Assembly: GCA_015057315.1 (NCBI GenBank)
Contig: SVER01000012.1
Location: 1 to 64,000 of the forward strand
Reading direction: 5' to 3'
DNA length: 64,000 nucleotides
DNA from: Pseudobutyrivibrio ruminis
GTDB lineage: Bacteria > Bacillota > Clostridia > Lachnospirales > Lachnospiraceae
Of this stretch, positions 40,367 through 49,681 are shown piece by piece. The notes under the pieces are model-generated. The model did not search any database, was not told the origin of the DNA, and saw only the letters and a program-made list of their open reading frames with translations. Both the position numbers and the translations under genes were made by a program. Positions within the stretch are counted from its first letter, which is position 1. Each line of letters starts with the position of its first letter.

Positions 40367-41092
40367 TTATCCAAAAATAAGATGAAGCGGCACAGTAAAT
40401 AAGCATTTACTTTTTATCTCTTTGTAGCTTACATAAGGGTTCTTCCAAAATCTAGAATCAATAGAACCTTCTCTATTGTCACCTAGAACAAAAACACATT
40501 TTTCCGGAACCTCAAAAGTTCTATTACAATTAGTTTCTACATCTTCATCCAAATAGGCGCTCTCATCATATATTTCACCATTGATGTATACATAACCATC
40601 ATGAAATTCAATCTTATCGCCTTCGATTCCAACAACTCTTTTTCCATAATGTTTATCATCTCTATCAAAGCTTATGATATCACCTCTTTGTGGTTTTTTT
40701 ATTAGATAAGCCAATTTACTTTCCACTGAAAAATCATGTACCATAATTGTCGGTTCCATACTTGGGGTTGCAGAAACCCCAAATGAAAATATAACAACAA
40801 AAAATAAAAACCAAATGATGAAAAAACGCAAAATCTTAAGCACAAAGACTGTATTTAGTTTGTAAAAACATATGATATCTTCAAGGAGATTATTAGGACT
40901 ATAAGATTCAAGTTCTTCATCCTCAATATCATCCTCTAGAAATGCCTCTGTCAAGTGCTTTGCATGCATCTTACAAAAAATAAAGCATGTAATAACAATT
41001 ATAATAATAAGTATAACTGCACCAATTTTAAACTTATCAAGAAGTGTTACACCACAAATATACGAAAAATGAATTCTAATTTTTTCAATCAT
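40367..41092 (-). CDS. signal peptidase I (Ser/Lys type)
   Basis: ATPSMEPTIMVHD, YGKRVVGIEGDKIEF, VLGDNREGSIDSRFW. Confidence 0.88.
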   Translation of the reverse strand: MIEKIRIHFSYICGVTLLDKFKIGAVILIIIIVITCFIFCKMHAKHLTEAFLEDDIEDEELESYSPNNLLEDIICFYKLNTVFVLKILRFFIIWFLFFVVIFSFGVSATPSMEPTIMVHDFSVESKLAYLIKKPQRGDIISFDRDDKHYGKRVVGIEGDKIEFHDGYVYINGEIYDESAYLDEDVETNCNRTFEVPEKCVFVLGDNREGSIDSRFWKNPYVSYKEIKSKCLFTVPLHLIFG

Positions 41093-41096
41093 CGCG

Positions 41097-41768
41097 TTAT
41101 TCTACCTTTATCAGGAAATTTGCATTTGGAATATCTGCACCTTTAACTCGTTCACCAAACTGTAACAAATACTCACCACACCCATTAGGGATTTCATAAT
41201 AGGCATATCTTTTTCCATAAACAACATAATTATAATCAAATTGTATTTCCTCAGTGCCATCAAGATCGTAAGTTCTCGTAGTATAAGACTTATCATCTAC
41301 CATTATTCTATTTCCATCTAAGCCGCATACTCGAAGGTTTAAGTAGAGGTCAACTGACGATTTTGTTGTACTATATTCAACTACCACAAATGATGTCCCA
41401 GGGGTCAAAGAAGTCTTTCTACCTTTATATTGTTTAATAAATTTTTCAGCATCTTCTCCATTATATATAGCATCTATATGAACTAGGTTTAGAATTTGTT
41501 CATGATAATCACCAAAACACCCCGCATATCCCCAATCATTTAAGCTTAAGGGTTCTTCTACAGTAGACTGCTTTGGTTCTATTACATTTTCACCTAGCGT
41601 CCACAAAATATCATTATTTGATATATCACTATTTGGCATATCCACGATATTATATTTTGTTTTCTCATGATTTAAGTCATTTTTATTTTCATCATCATTA
41701 CTGCAACCTGTTAAGAAAAAAACACTTATAATCATGATAACTATTAATAATGAATAGTTTTTCTTCAC
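41097..41768 (-). CDS. lipoprotein of unknown function
   Basis: lipobox FFLTGCSN. Confidence 0.65.
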   Translation of the reverse strand: MKKNYSLLIVIMIISVFFLTGCSNDDENKNDLNHEKTKYNIVDMPNSDISNNDILWTLGENVIEPKQSTVEEPLSLNDWGYAGCFGDYHEQILNLVHIDAIYNGEDAEKFIKQYKGRKTSLTPGTSFVVVEYSTTKSSVDLYLNLRVCGLDGNRIMVDDKSYTTRTYDLDGTEEIQFDYNYVVYGKRYAYYEIPNGCGEYLLQFGERVKGADIPNANFLIKVE

Positions 41769-41795
41769 CGTAGCTTACCTTTCACATATCAATTT

Positions 41796-42398
41796 TTACT
41801 TCTTCCTTTTATTATTTATTCCAGCAAATATCAATAACATAGCTGACGCAGCAAGCAATATAATTATAAATAAAATTATGACAAATGGAGCCTTATTGTC
41901 ATTATAATCTTTTGATGTGCTTTCCTTTATTTCTGAAGTCATTTTTGCATCTTGCTTATCTATTTTGCTTTCTACTTCTTCATCCGCACTTTGAATGTTA
42001 TCGTTTTCATTGTCAATAACTTCAAGCTCATTTGATTCGCCCAAATTCTCTTCCATTTCACCAGTGGAATCAGAAGTTATTTCATTAACATCATTTGAAA
42101 TATTAGTATTTTTCTGTTCTAGATTTGCCTCTGATGAATTTTGATTATCAACATTTGAAACTGAATTTTCGGTTGCAGACGGCTTATTAGTAGCTTTTTC
42201 AAAATCAACCCCATATTTATCACATATAGTTTTAATTTCTTCCTCTGTGGTTGCAGTACCTATCTCTGCTTGAAATTGATTCATCTCATCTATCGTCATT
42301 TTCTTACCACCAAAAGTGACCATTTCAGATGCATATATAGTTAAAGGCACAATAGCTACAAATAGCAATGTGAATAAAAAAAATAATAATTTCTTCAT
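41796..42398 (-). CDS. secreted protein with C-terminal TM anchor, unknown
   Basis: signal peptide, low-complexity Asn/Glu/Ser stalk, C-term TM plus NNKRKK. Confidence 0.65.
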   Translation of the reverse strand: MKKLLFFLFTLLFVAIVPLTIYASEMVTFGGKKMTIDEMNQFQAEIGTATTEEEIKTICDKYGVDFEKATNKPSATENSVSNVDNQNSSEANLEQKNTNISNDVNEITSDSTGEMEENLGESNELEVIDNENDNIQSADEEVESKIDKQDAKMTSEIKESTSKDYNDNKAPFVIILFIIILLAASAMLLIFAGINNKRKK

Positions 42399-42432
42399 TA
42401 ACCCACCCCTTCTCTTTCAATCGCTAAAAATC

Positions 42433-42465
42433 AAAAAGACTCCTTAACCATATAGGAAACGAAGT
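42433..42465 (-). terminator. terminator of the PD-(D/E)XK gene
   Basis: AAAGACTtCgtttcctatatggttaaGgAGTCTTTTT on minus strand. Confidence 0.6.
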
Positions 42466-42514
42466 CTTTGATTAGTAAACGCAACAATACTATTCTATAA
42501 CACCAATTAATATA

Positions 42515-43417
42515 TCAATGAGCCTGCAACATTTCGGATTCAAGTTGTTTTATAAAATCAACAGTCAAACCACAATCCTCAGCAATCTCTTCGTAGGTGT
42601 TCTTATGTCTAAGTAACATTTTCTTTGCTATATCTACGCTCTTTTCTTCTCGAATTCTTTCAGATTCCAACTGTAAAACTTTTCCACCCATAATGTCTGC
42701 AACTCCTTTCTTTACTTTTTCATTATCAGAAAAAACATGATTTGCTATTCTTATAATTAAATTACTTAAATCAGTATATAAAACTGACTTATCTTCTTCC
42801 AATAACTCTTCTTGCATTAATTTCGCTATATTTCTATATTCGTCTAACAATGCATTTAGTTTATCTGCATCTTCCTCTATAGCCTTTTTTTGTGATTCAT
42901 AATTCATAATGTAATAAGGCAACAGCAAAAGTAAATGTTTTTCAAAAATATCAGAGGAAGTATAGTTTGCTAATTTTATTGTTTTACATTCATACACAAA
43001 GCTTTTTTCTCCTGGAAGATTTACCTTTACTTCCAATACATCTGGAGTATTTTTAGTATTTCTCAAATACAATACACATGACTCAGGAAAATTAATTTCA
43101 AATGTTCTCCCGTCTTTAATAGGAGTATCAAGTGCTATTGCAAAATCATACTCTATCATTCTAAGAGCCATGGTATCATCATCAACGCTTTGACACTCAA
43201 TATGATAAGTCTTGCTTCCTATTACAAAAATAGAATCTGTTACAATTTTCCCCTCTTCTTCCATATGTTCATTTCGTAATTGCATAAATTCCACATCATT
43301 TTGATATTTGGTTTTAAAAACTTCATTAATCAATGCAATTACAAGCTGTGGCATTTTCTCAACTATTGTGCGAAATACATCATCAAAATCCGTATTATGC
43401 TTCTTAATTGACATCAA
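42515..43417 (-). CDS. Rpn-like / PD-(D/E)XK nuclease family protein
   Basis: DFDDVFRTIVEKMPQL..., TDSIFVIGSKTYHIECQSVDDDTMALRMIEYD. Confidence 0.7.
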   Translation of the reverse strand: MMSIKKHNTDFDDVFRTIVEKMPQLVIALINEVFKTKYQNDVEFMQLRNEHMEEEGKIVTDSIFVIGSKTYHIECQSVDDDTMALRMIEYDFAIALDTPIKDGRTFEINFPESCVLYLRNTKNTPDVLEVKVNLPGEKSFVYECKTIKLANYTSSDIFEKHLLLLLPYYIMNYESQKKAIEEDADKLNALLDEYRNIAKLMQEELLEEDKSVLYTDLSNLIIRIANHVFSDNEKVKKGVADIMGGKVLQLESERIREEKSVDIAKKMLLRHKNTYEEIAEDCGLTVDFIKQLESEMLQAH

Positions 43418-43629
43418 GACCTCCTTATTATTTTGAATTATTACATAATCAGAAGGAAGCCCTTTAAGAACATGCCTCCGATCATTACCATTGGCATGCT
43501 AGCCATTCATAGTGATTACACAGAAAAAACAAAACGTATGTATATAAAGCTTGACTCATTTAAAACATACTTCTTTTACTCTACATTAATTGTACCATGC
43601 TTTTGATCTTTATAAAAGGATTGCTGACA

Positions 43630-44595
43630 TTATTCCTTTTTACTTTTAATAAAATAAATTCCACTAACTATAAAGATAGCAACAACTCCACCAAGTATGC
43701 ACCACATATAAACAGGTATAAGTGCATCGATTTCTTCGCTTTTTAATACCTTGCCACAAACTGTACACGATACAATTTTTTCACCCTTACTAAATAAAGT
43801 AGCCTTTTTCGAAGTAATTTCTTCTCCTGCCATATGACCAGTCGCTTTAAGAGCATCTTTTTTCTTTAATTCAGATAGTGAATTTGTGTACTGAACATAT
43901 CCGTCCTTCTCACATGTAGGCTCTACTCTTTTTGTCTCGGCCCAAGCTGCATCATATTCTTCTTTTGTAACGATATTATCTTTATTTTTATAAAGTAAAT
44001 AACCGTCTACTACAGAACCGTCCTCTTTTGTATAACTAAATCGATAGAATCCATTGGATGAATTTCCTGTAACTTCTACTTCAGTTCCTCTAGCGATATT
44101 GCCAATTTCTTCTCTGCTAGATTGATATGTAGAGTATACAGCTTTTTTTGTAGTAACTACATAATTACCCTTAAATGATTCATCTAATGTTATTGTCGCC
44201 TTCGTTTTCTTTGTTTTTGGTTCAGTGTTATTATCTGAATTAGCGCTGACAACAGATGAATTTGACTTCTCTGCGTTATATCCTGGCTTTCCTGCTGCTT
44301 TCCACAACTGAGCAACTTCTTCTTTAGATTTATTTGCATTTCCACTATTTAACGCCCATATTGCTTCAGCCTTAGCTATATCACTTGTCTCGTAAGGGCA
44401 GTCTATAATTGATTTCCAATAATCTTCCCATGTTTGATCACTAAACTTTTCACGAGTCATGGTCCATGTGCCATCTACTGCATTATAGTGATTATTTACA
44501 AGTTTTTTTGTAAACGGACCTAGTAATGCACACACAGTTATAACTGCTATTAACGACATTACAGATTCTTTTATCTTAATTTTTTTCTTACCCAT
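43630..44595 (-). CDS. membrane-anchored SH3-like surface protein (paralog A)
   Basis: SH3-like GTEVEVTGNSSNGFYRFSYTKEDGSVVDGYLLYKN, CTVCGK module, C-term TM. Confidence 0.65.
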   Translation of the reverse strand: MGKKKIKIKESVMSLIAVITVCALLGPFTKKLVNNHYNAVDGTWTMTREKFSDQTWEDYWKSIIDCPYETSDIAKAEAIWALNSGNANKSKEEVAQLWKAAGKPGYNAEKSNSSVVSANSDNNTEPKTKKTKATITLDESFKGNYVVTTKKAVYSTYQSSREEIGNIARGTEVEVTGNSSNGFYRFSYTKEDGSVVDGYLLYKNKDNIVTKEEYDAAWAETKRVEPTCEKDGYVQYTNSLSELKKKDALKATGHMAGEEITSKKATLFSKGEKIVSCTVCGKVLKSEEIDALIPVYMWCILGGVVAIFIVSGIYFIKSKKE

Positions 44596-44767
44596 ATATC
44601 CATAATTCCTTTCATTTAGAACTTATTAATTATCTTTCCTAATTAAAGGATACCACGGATTTAGTATACGTCAAACCAATGAAAACCCTGTGAAAATAAA
44701 GGCCATAACTATGATATTTCAGCCATTATTAAATTTTACAAATTCAAAAGAATATTATCTAACAAAA

Positions 44768-44793
44768 AAATGGTAGCCCTTTAGACTACCATT
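44768..44793 (-). terminator. Rho-independent terminator
   Basis: AATGGTAG-tctaaaggg-CTACCATTTTTTT on minus strand. Confidence 0.85.
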
Positions 44794-44946
44794 TTCATTT
44801 TTGATATTAATACTAATTCATCTTCTGCTTTGAATCCATCGTAGTTAGAAAAATCAAAATAACCTTTTTCCATTAACTGCTTCTGAATTACATTTTCTGC
44901 ATCTATAGCAGCTATATTATCATTGTTTGTTTTTGCTTCTAATAAA
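44781..44946 (-). pseudogene. coding remnant in shifted frame downstream of paralog B
   Basis: open frame FLLEAKTNNDNIAAIDAENVIQKQLMEKGYFDFSNYDGFKAEDELVLISKMKMVV*, not in the ORF track. Confidence 0.4.
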
Positions 44947-45591
44947 AACTATTCCACTTATAATAAAGATTATAACTACAACCAAAAGCATCACCCACAT
45001 CAATGGTGGAACAAGCGGACTTATATATTCAACTTCAAGTACTTGCTCACATTTTTCACATGAAACTGTCTGTATTCCCACGCTAAAAATTGTAGGCTCT
45101 TTAGTTACTATCATTTCACCTGGCACATGCCCTGTTGCAGCTAGAATTTCCTTTTTATTAAGTTCTGAAAGATAATTAAAATATTGTATATAGCCATCTT
45201 TTGTACAATGTGGTTCAACTATCCCAGTTTTCTCCCAAGCTTCATCATATTCTTCTTTTGGAACAATATTATCTTTATTCTTATAGAGCAAGTAACCATC
45301 TACTATAGAACCATCTCCTTTTGTATAATCGAAACGGTAAAATCCATTAGATGAATTACCAGTAACAGACACCTCTGTTCCTCTGGGAATACTGTCAATT
45401 TCTTTCCTATCATATTCATATGTTGAGTAAACAACTTTTTCGGTAATAACTACGTAATTACCTGTAAATGATTCATCTAAAGTAATTGATGGTTTTGCGC
45501 TACTTGTGTTAAGCTTCGAATTATAATTATTTGAATATCCCATAATGTATTGTCGTTTTTCTTGTAAAGGGATTGCACTTATGCACAGCAA
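44920..45591 (-). CDS. membrane-anchored SH3-like surface protein (paralog B)
   Basis: collinear with 43630..44595 over about 190 aa (TLDESFxGNYVV, GTEVxVTGNSSNGFYRF, DGYLLYKNKDNIV). Confidence 0.65.
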   Translation of the reverse strand: MLCISAIPLQEKRQYIMGYSNNYNSKLNTSSAKPSITLDESFTGNYVVITEKVVYSTYEYDRKEIDSIPRGTEVSVTGNSSNGFYRFDYTKGDGSIVDGYLLYKNKDNIVPKEEYDEAWEKTGIVEPHCTKDGYIQYFNYLSELNKKEILAATGHVPGEMIVTKEPTIFSVGIQTVSCEKCEQVLEVEYISPLVPPLMWVMLLVVVIIFIISGIVFIRSKNKQ

Positions 45592-45609
45592 TCCCTATCA
45601 CATCATTAT

Positions 45610-46473
45610 TTAGAATAAAGAGCCATTAAGAATTCTTCCGAGCTCTGAGTTTTGGTCAAGGATAATCACATTGTCATCCCCTACCAATGAATCCAAAGAA
45701 TCAAGACTTCTAACGAAGTTGTAAAAGCTTGCTTTGGCAGGGTCGTTGTAGGCTTCTGAAAGTATACGCATGTATTCAGATTCTCCTTCACCCTCTAGCA
45801 CATCTGCCTGCTTTTTAGCCTCAGCAACAGTAACAGTCACCTGCTTATCAGTCTCGTTCTTAATCTTCTGAGCATCTGCATCACCCTGGGCTTTGTAGCC
45901 TGCAGCGATATTATTTCTCTCTGAAATCATACGCTCATAAACAGCGTTCTTATTATCCTCAGGAAGATCTAGAGCCTTAATTTCAGCCTTTCCGATTGTA
46001 ATGCCATACTGTGATATATCTGAATTTGATTCCTCTGTAATCTTTTTAGTAAGGGCACTTCCTCTTGAGGCGATAATCTCATCCTGAGTCATTGATGATA
46101 TAGTCTTTTTGGTTGCATTATATACAGCCGCCTCGATACGCTCATCAGCCCTGCCCTGAACAGCATTAAGTGTCTGGTAATACTTAACCGGATCTGAAAC
46201 ATACCATGTAACATAGTTATCTGCAATCATAGATTTCTTATCGGAAGTAATAACATCCGATGTAGGTATATCGTAAAGGATGTTTGCAGTATAAATTGAT
46301 TTGGTAGACTGTATGAAAGGTACCTTAAAATGAAGCCCTGGCTTATCCTCCACATACTGAACCTTTCCAAATTGGGAAATTAGAATAGCTTCATCCTCGC
46401 TAACGCTATAGGTTGATGAGCCAAGTATAATAAGTGCTGCAATAACAAGCACTACAGGTATAATCTTTTTCAT
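45610..46473 (-). CDS. hflC: HflC-like SPFH protease modulator
   Basis: SEDEAILISQFGKVQYVEDKPGLHFKVPF; adjacent to hflK. Confidence 0.88.
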   Translation of the reverse strand: MKKIIPVVLVIAALIILGSSTYSVSEDEAILISQFGKVQYVEDKPGLHFKVPFIQSTKSIYTANILYDIPTSDVITSDKKSMIADNYVTWYVSDPVKYYQTLNAVQGRADERIEAAVYNATKKTISSMTQDEIIASRGSALTKKITEESNSDISQYGITIGKAEIKALDLPEDNKNAVYERMISERNNIAAGYKAQGDADAQKIKNETDKQVTVTVAEAKKQADVLEGEGESEYMRILSEAYNDPAKASFYNFVRSLDSLDSLVGDDNVIILDQNSELGRILNGSLF

Positions 46474-47442
46474 TTATTCTCCCTCCGTCTCATCAGAAAT
46501 AGCTGCATTCTTAGCAGATGTCCCGTCGTTAAGAATAATCTTTGACTGACCATCAGTAATTATTACGCGAGTGTTAGGTAAAATTTCTTCTACCTTTTCA
46601 AAGAACATTCGCTTCTTAGTAATCTCAGGATACATTGAATACTGCTCATACATCTTGTTAAACTTTGAAGCCTCACCTGTTGCTTCTGCGATTCTTGCAT
46701 CCTTAGCTGCTGTTGCATTTTGAACAATCTTATCAGCCTTTGCCTCTGCCTTTGGAATCTGCTCGTTCTTGTACTGCAGGGCATTGTTCTTAGCAGTATC
46801 AGCACCCTGCTTAGCAGTTTCTACCGCCTTAAATGCAGCAATAATATCTTCAGTAGGAGGTTCAGAATCCTGGATAGTAATATTCTGAACAGAAAGTCCT
46901 ATCTTAGTATCTTCTAGCGACTTAAGCATGGCTTCCTTAACTTCCTGCTCTATAAGCCCCTTGGCTGTAGTCATAGCCTCATCAACAGTGTAGTTAGATA
47001 CCACTGTTCTGATATTTGCAAGAGCTATATTTTCTAAGATTTCTTCAGGAGTCTGAGAATTATACAGATAGGCCACTGGATCAGAAACCTTATACTCCAT
47101 ATAAAAATCAATATTAAGCAGGTTGAAATCAGACGTAATCATAATGCCATCTTCTTCTGATGCAATATTCTGTCCATCCTTAACATAATATCCAATTCCT
47201 GTGCCATGTGTTGTTATATCCACAGTTTGAAGTGATTGCCATGGAGCCTTAAAATGCATTCCTGCCGTATCTACCCTAACAACCTTTCCAAACTGGGTAA
47301 CTACACCATTCTTTTGCTCCGAAATAAAATAAATTGAGCGAAATGCTATAATAGCAACAGCAATGACAAGCACAATTATTTTCCAATAACCCGACATATC
47401 CTTAATGCCGTCACTCACATTATCTTTAAATTTGTTTTTCAT
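46474..47442 (-). CDS. hflK: HflK-like SPFH protease modulator
   Basis: SEQKNGVVTQFGKVVRVDTAGMHFKAPWQSL. Confidence 0.88.
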   Translation of the reverse strand: MKNKFKDNVSDGIKDMSGYWKIIVLVIAVAIIAFRSIYFISEQKNGVVTQFGKVVRVDTAGMHFKAPWQSLQTVDITTHGTGIGYYVKDGQNIASEEDGIMITSDFNLLNIDFYMEYKVSDPVAYLYNSQTPEEILENIALANIRTVVSNYTVDEAMTTAKGLIEQEVKEAMLKSLEDTKIGLSVQNITIQDSEPPTEDIIAAFKAVETAKQGADTAKNNALQYKNEQIPKAEAKADKIVQNATAAKDARIAEATGEASKFNKMYEQYSMYPEITKKRMFFEKVEEILPNTRVIITDGQSKIILNDGTSAKNAAISDETEGE

Positions 47443-47589
47443 ACATACATCCTTTCCCTTAAAATAATAAAACTATTATAGCAAAACAGAATGCATAGTT
47501 CTACTAAATAAAAACACAAAGCTGCCTATGTGTTACAAAACACTTAGGCAGCTTATAATTGATTTAATTGGCACTTTGATTATTTGTTA

Positions 47590-48780
47590 CTATAATGCTA
47601 AATCCACATGGGCTACGGTTCCGGCATCTCCTGTGCTTTCCTTCAGATAGATTCCTGTCTTTCTAAGGACAGCATCAGTATTTCCCATACCATCCTTAAA
47701 GCTAAATTCCGTATCCAGATTTCCAAGATAAATGGCGCCCACATCTGCTTCCTTAAGATTTAGCAGCTTATCGTTACCCTCCTCATCCTTGGTCCATACC
47801 TTTAGCTTATTAAAGATTACATCATTTTCGTCTATCCACCCGTTTTTGTCATCATCATACTCTGACAAATCCTTAAACCCATCTCCAGATTTCGTTCCAA
47901 ACAACTCAGAGCCGTCATTTATTTTGCCATCCTCGTTTTTATCCAGCGCCAAAAATCCACTTCCTTTTCCAGCAAAGCTTATTTCATCCTCATCACCATC
48001 AGAGTCTATGTCAAATTTGAATTTCTGGTCAGATATAGAGGTGGCATTCGTATCCATATTAATAACAAGAGGGTCTGTAAGAATCCTTGTGTAAGTCTCA
48101 TCCTTTAAGGTATCAATCCTTTGAACAAGGCTTCTTCCTAAGGTAAGCTCTACATCAAAGCTTAGGCTTCTTCCATCAGATGTCTGCACCTGACCTGTAC
48201 TTTTAAAGCTGGTGTTCTCATATTCCATGTGAGTTCCTGATGTGGCTGTAATCCTCTGCCACACCTGGGTACGGGACACTGATTCCATAGAAGAAAGATT
48301 TAGAGTCTTTTGTTGTGTTCCATTTAAGCTAAACTTCACCTCATCAGCTCCACAGCCTCCAAAGATTTTCTTTTGCCAATCATTAAAGCATTGCAGCCGT
48401 TCTCTTAACCTTTTGTCAGTAGGACTGGTCCTTCCATTTAACAAATCAAGAATCTTTTTCACAAGACTGATTTGCAAATCTTCCATGTCCCACTGGCTCA
48501 TACCAGCATTTGCTTCTCTAACCTGCTTGTCATGCTCTGCCATCTGGCTTAACATATTCTGCAGATTCTTTTGCTGCCGTTCCTTGGCAGCCTCTTTTTC
48601 ATTTTTTTGTAATTGTTCCAGTGATTCCTTGTAGGATTTTTCCCCTTCTTCAGACAGCTTAAGTATTGCACCAAGCGTATCCACATTCGCTCTCCGTTCA
48701 ATTGTAAGCTGTTCTACCTGGGTGTTTGAATAAGAATTGTGACTAGATGCCATGTTTACATGGCTGTTTTCAATCTTCAT
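47590..48780 (-). CDS. hypothetical protein with EF-hand-like/VCBS-type calcium-binding-like repeats
   Basis: DIDSDGDEDEI, DKNEDGKINDGSELFG, YDDDKNGWIDENDVIF; ATG 48780 with AAAGGAG SD. Confidence 0.7.
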   Translation of the reverse strand: MKIENSHVNMASSHNSYSNTQVEQLTIERRANVDTLGAILKLSEEGEKSYKESLEQLQKNEKEAAKERQQKNLQNMLSQMAEHDKQVREANAGMSQWDMEDLQISLVKKILDLLNGRTSPTDKRLRERLQCFNDWQKKIFGGCGADEVKFSLNGTQQKTLNLSSMESVSRTQVWQRITATSGTHMEYENTSFKSTGQVQTSDGRSLSFDVELTLGRSLVQRIDTLKDETYTRILTDPLVINMDTNATSISDQKFKFDIDSDGDEDEISFAGKGSGFLALDKNEDGKINDGSELFGTKSGDGFKDLSEYDDDKNGWIDENDVIFNKLKVWTKDEEGNDKLLNLKEADVGAIYLGNLDTEFSFKDGMGNTDAVLRKTGIYLKESTGDAGTVAHVDLAL

Positions 48781-48811
48781 AGCGGACTCCTTTCCACAAA
48801 TAAAGAATATA

Positions 48812-48881
48812 AAAAGTGCCAAACGCTTGAAGACCTCGCACGTCCCTATGCCTGGTCTTCAATATTTGTATCGGCACTTTT
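48812..48881 (-). terminator. nested hairpin: terminator-like outer stem plus inner leader stem-loop
   Basis: outer AAAAGTGCC/GGCACTTTT(T), inner TTGAAGACC/GGTCTTCAA, loop GCA-TAGGGACG-TGC (minus strand). Confidence 0.8.
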
Positions 48882-48895
48882 GATATCATTATTTA
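48868..48895 (-). promoter_or_regulatory. candidate sigma-28 (FliA/SigD) promoter
   Basis: minus strand TAAA-N16-GCCGATAC. Confidence 0.65.
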
Positions 48896-48920
48896 TAGCT
48901 TTTAAAAATCAGCCATAATT

Positions 48921-49208
48921 TTATTTAGCTAATGAAGCTACTACTCTTTTAATCCAATCAAGCTCCCATTTGATTCTGACATTAAGAATCTCAAGTTGCT
49001 GATTAAATAAGTTATCAATTGTCTCTTCTTTTGAAGTCATAAGTTTCATAGCTTCACAGTTTTCATACATTTCATTGTACTGAGAAACCTTGTTATTAAA
49101 TTCATTTTTCAGCATAGAAGGTACCCCCTCCTGCTGATAAGCAGACTGCGCTTTTTCATGAACCAATGACATCTTATTATATAATTCTTCTAATTTAGAC
49201 TTATCCAT
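48921..49208 (-). CDS. small helical protein, unknown
   Basis: 95-codon ORF in operon with NUDIX gene. Confidence 0.55.
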   Translation of the reverse strand: MDKSKLEELYNKMSLVHEKAQSAYQQEGVPSMLKNEFNNKVSQYNEMYENCEAMKLMTSKEETIDNLFNQQLEILNVRIKWELDWIKRVVASLAK

Positions 49209-49213
49209 AGTGT

Positions 49214-49672
49214 TTATCCTTCAATTATAGTATCTAGCAGATTATCCTCTTTGTCGTATATTAGCTTAAGGAAAAAATAATCCTCTCGTTCATTTAACAG
49301 CTTCAAGAAGGTTCTGTCCCCCTCCCAAAGATTTAGCTGCGGAACCTTATCAATATCAACCCAAGTTAATTCACCTTCGCTACATTCCTTTGTAAGTTCG
49401 CCTGAAAAATCATCACTTGTAAAAAGGATTGCATGCTCTGTTTCATTACCCATAACAAAGGTAATATAGCCTCTTGGACTTACCGTATTAAGGATTAATC
49501 CTGTTTCCTCAAACACTTCACGCTTTATACAATCTACAGAAGATTCACCCTCTTCCACATGTCCACCAACACCAATGTATTTTCCGGCATTAATGTCTTT
49601 TTCCTTCTTGGTGCGATGAAGCATGAGATATTTATTATCTTTAATTAAATAACAAAGTGTTGTAAGCGTCAT
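49214..49672 (-). CDS. NUDIX hydrolase (MutT-like)
   Basis: Nudix box GGHVEEGESSVDCIKREVFEETGL. Confidence 0.9.
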   Translation of the reverse strand: MTLTTLCYLIKDNKYLMLHRTKKEKDINAGKYIGVGGHVEEGESSVDCIKREVFEETGLILNTVSPRGYITFVMGNETEHAILFTSDDFSGELTKECSEGELTWVDIDKVPQLNLWEGDRTFLKLLNEREDYFFLKLIYDKEDNLLDTIIEG

Positions 49673-49681
49673 AATATTATC

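Noticed and set aside
47732-48094. 120-aa plus-strand Ser/Pro-rich ORF
   Set aside because: Antisense shadow of the Asp-rich calcium-binding-like repeats.
48242-48634. 130-aa plus-strand ORF antisense to 47590..48780
   Set aside because: Shadow ORF opposite a coding gene; composition (Ser/Cys/Phe-rich) typical of antisense translation.
48812-48881. Possible c-di-GMP-I riboswitch in the nested hairpin
   Set aside because: Lacks the conserved GEMM core (CACGCACAGGGCAAACC / GGUGACGCAAAGC-type segments); treated as terminator/leader hairpin instead.
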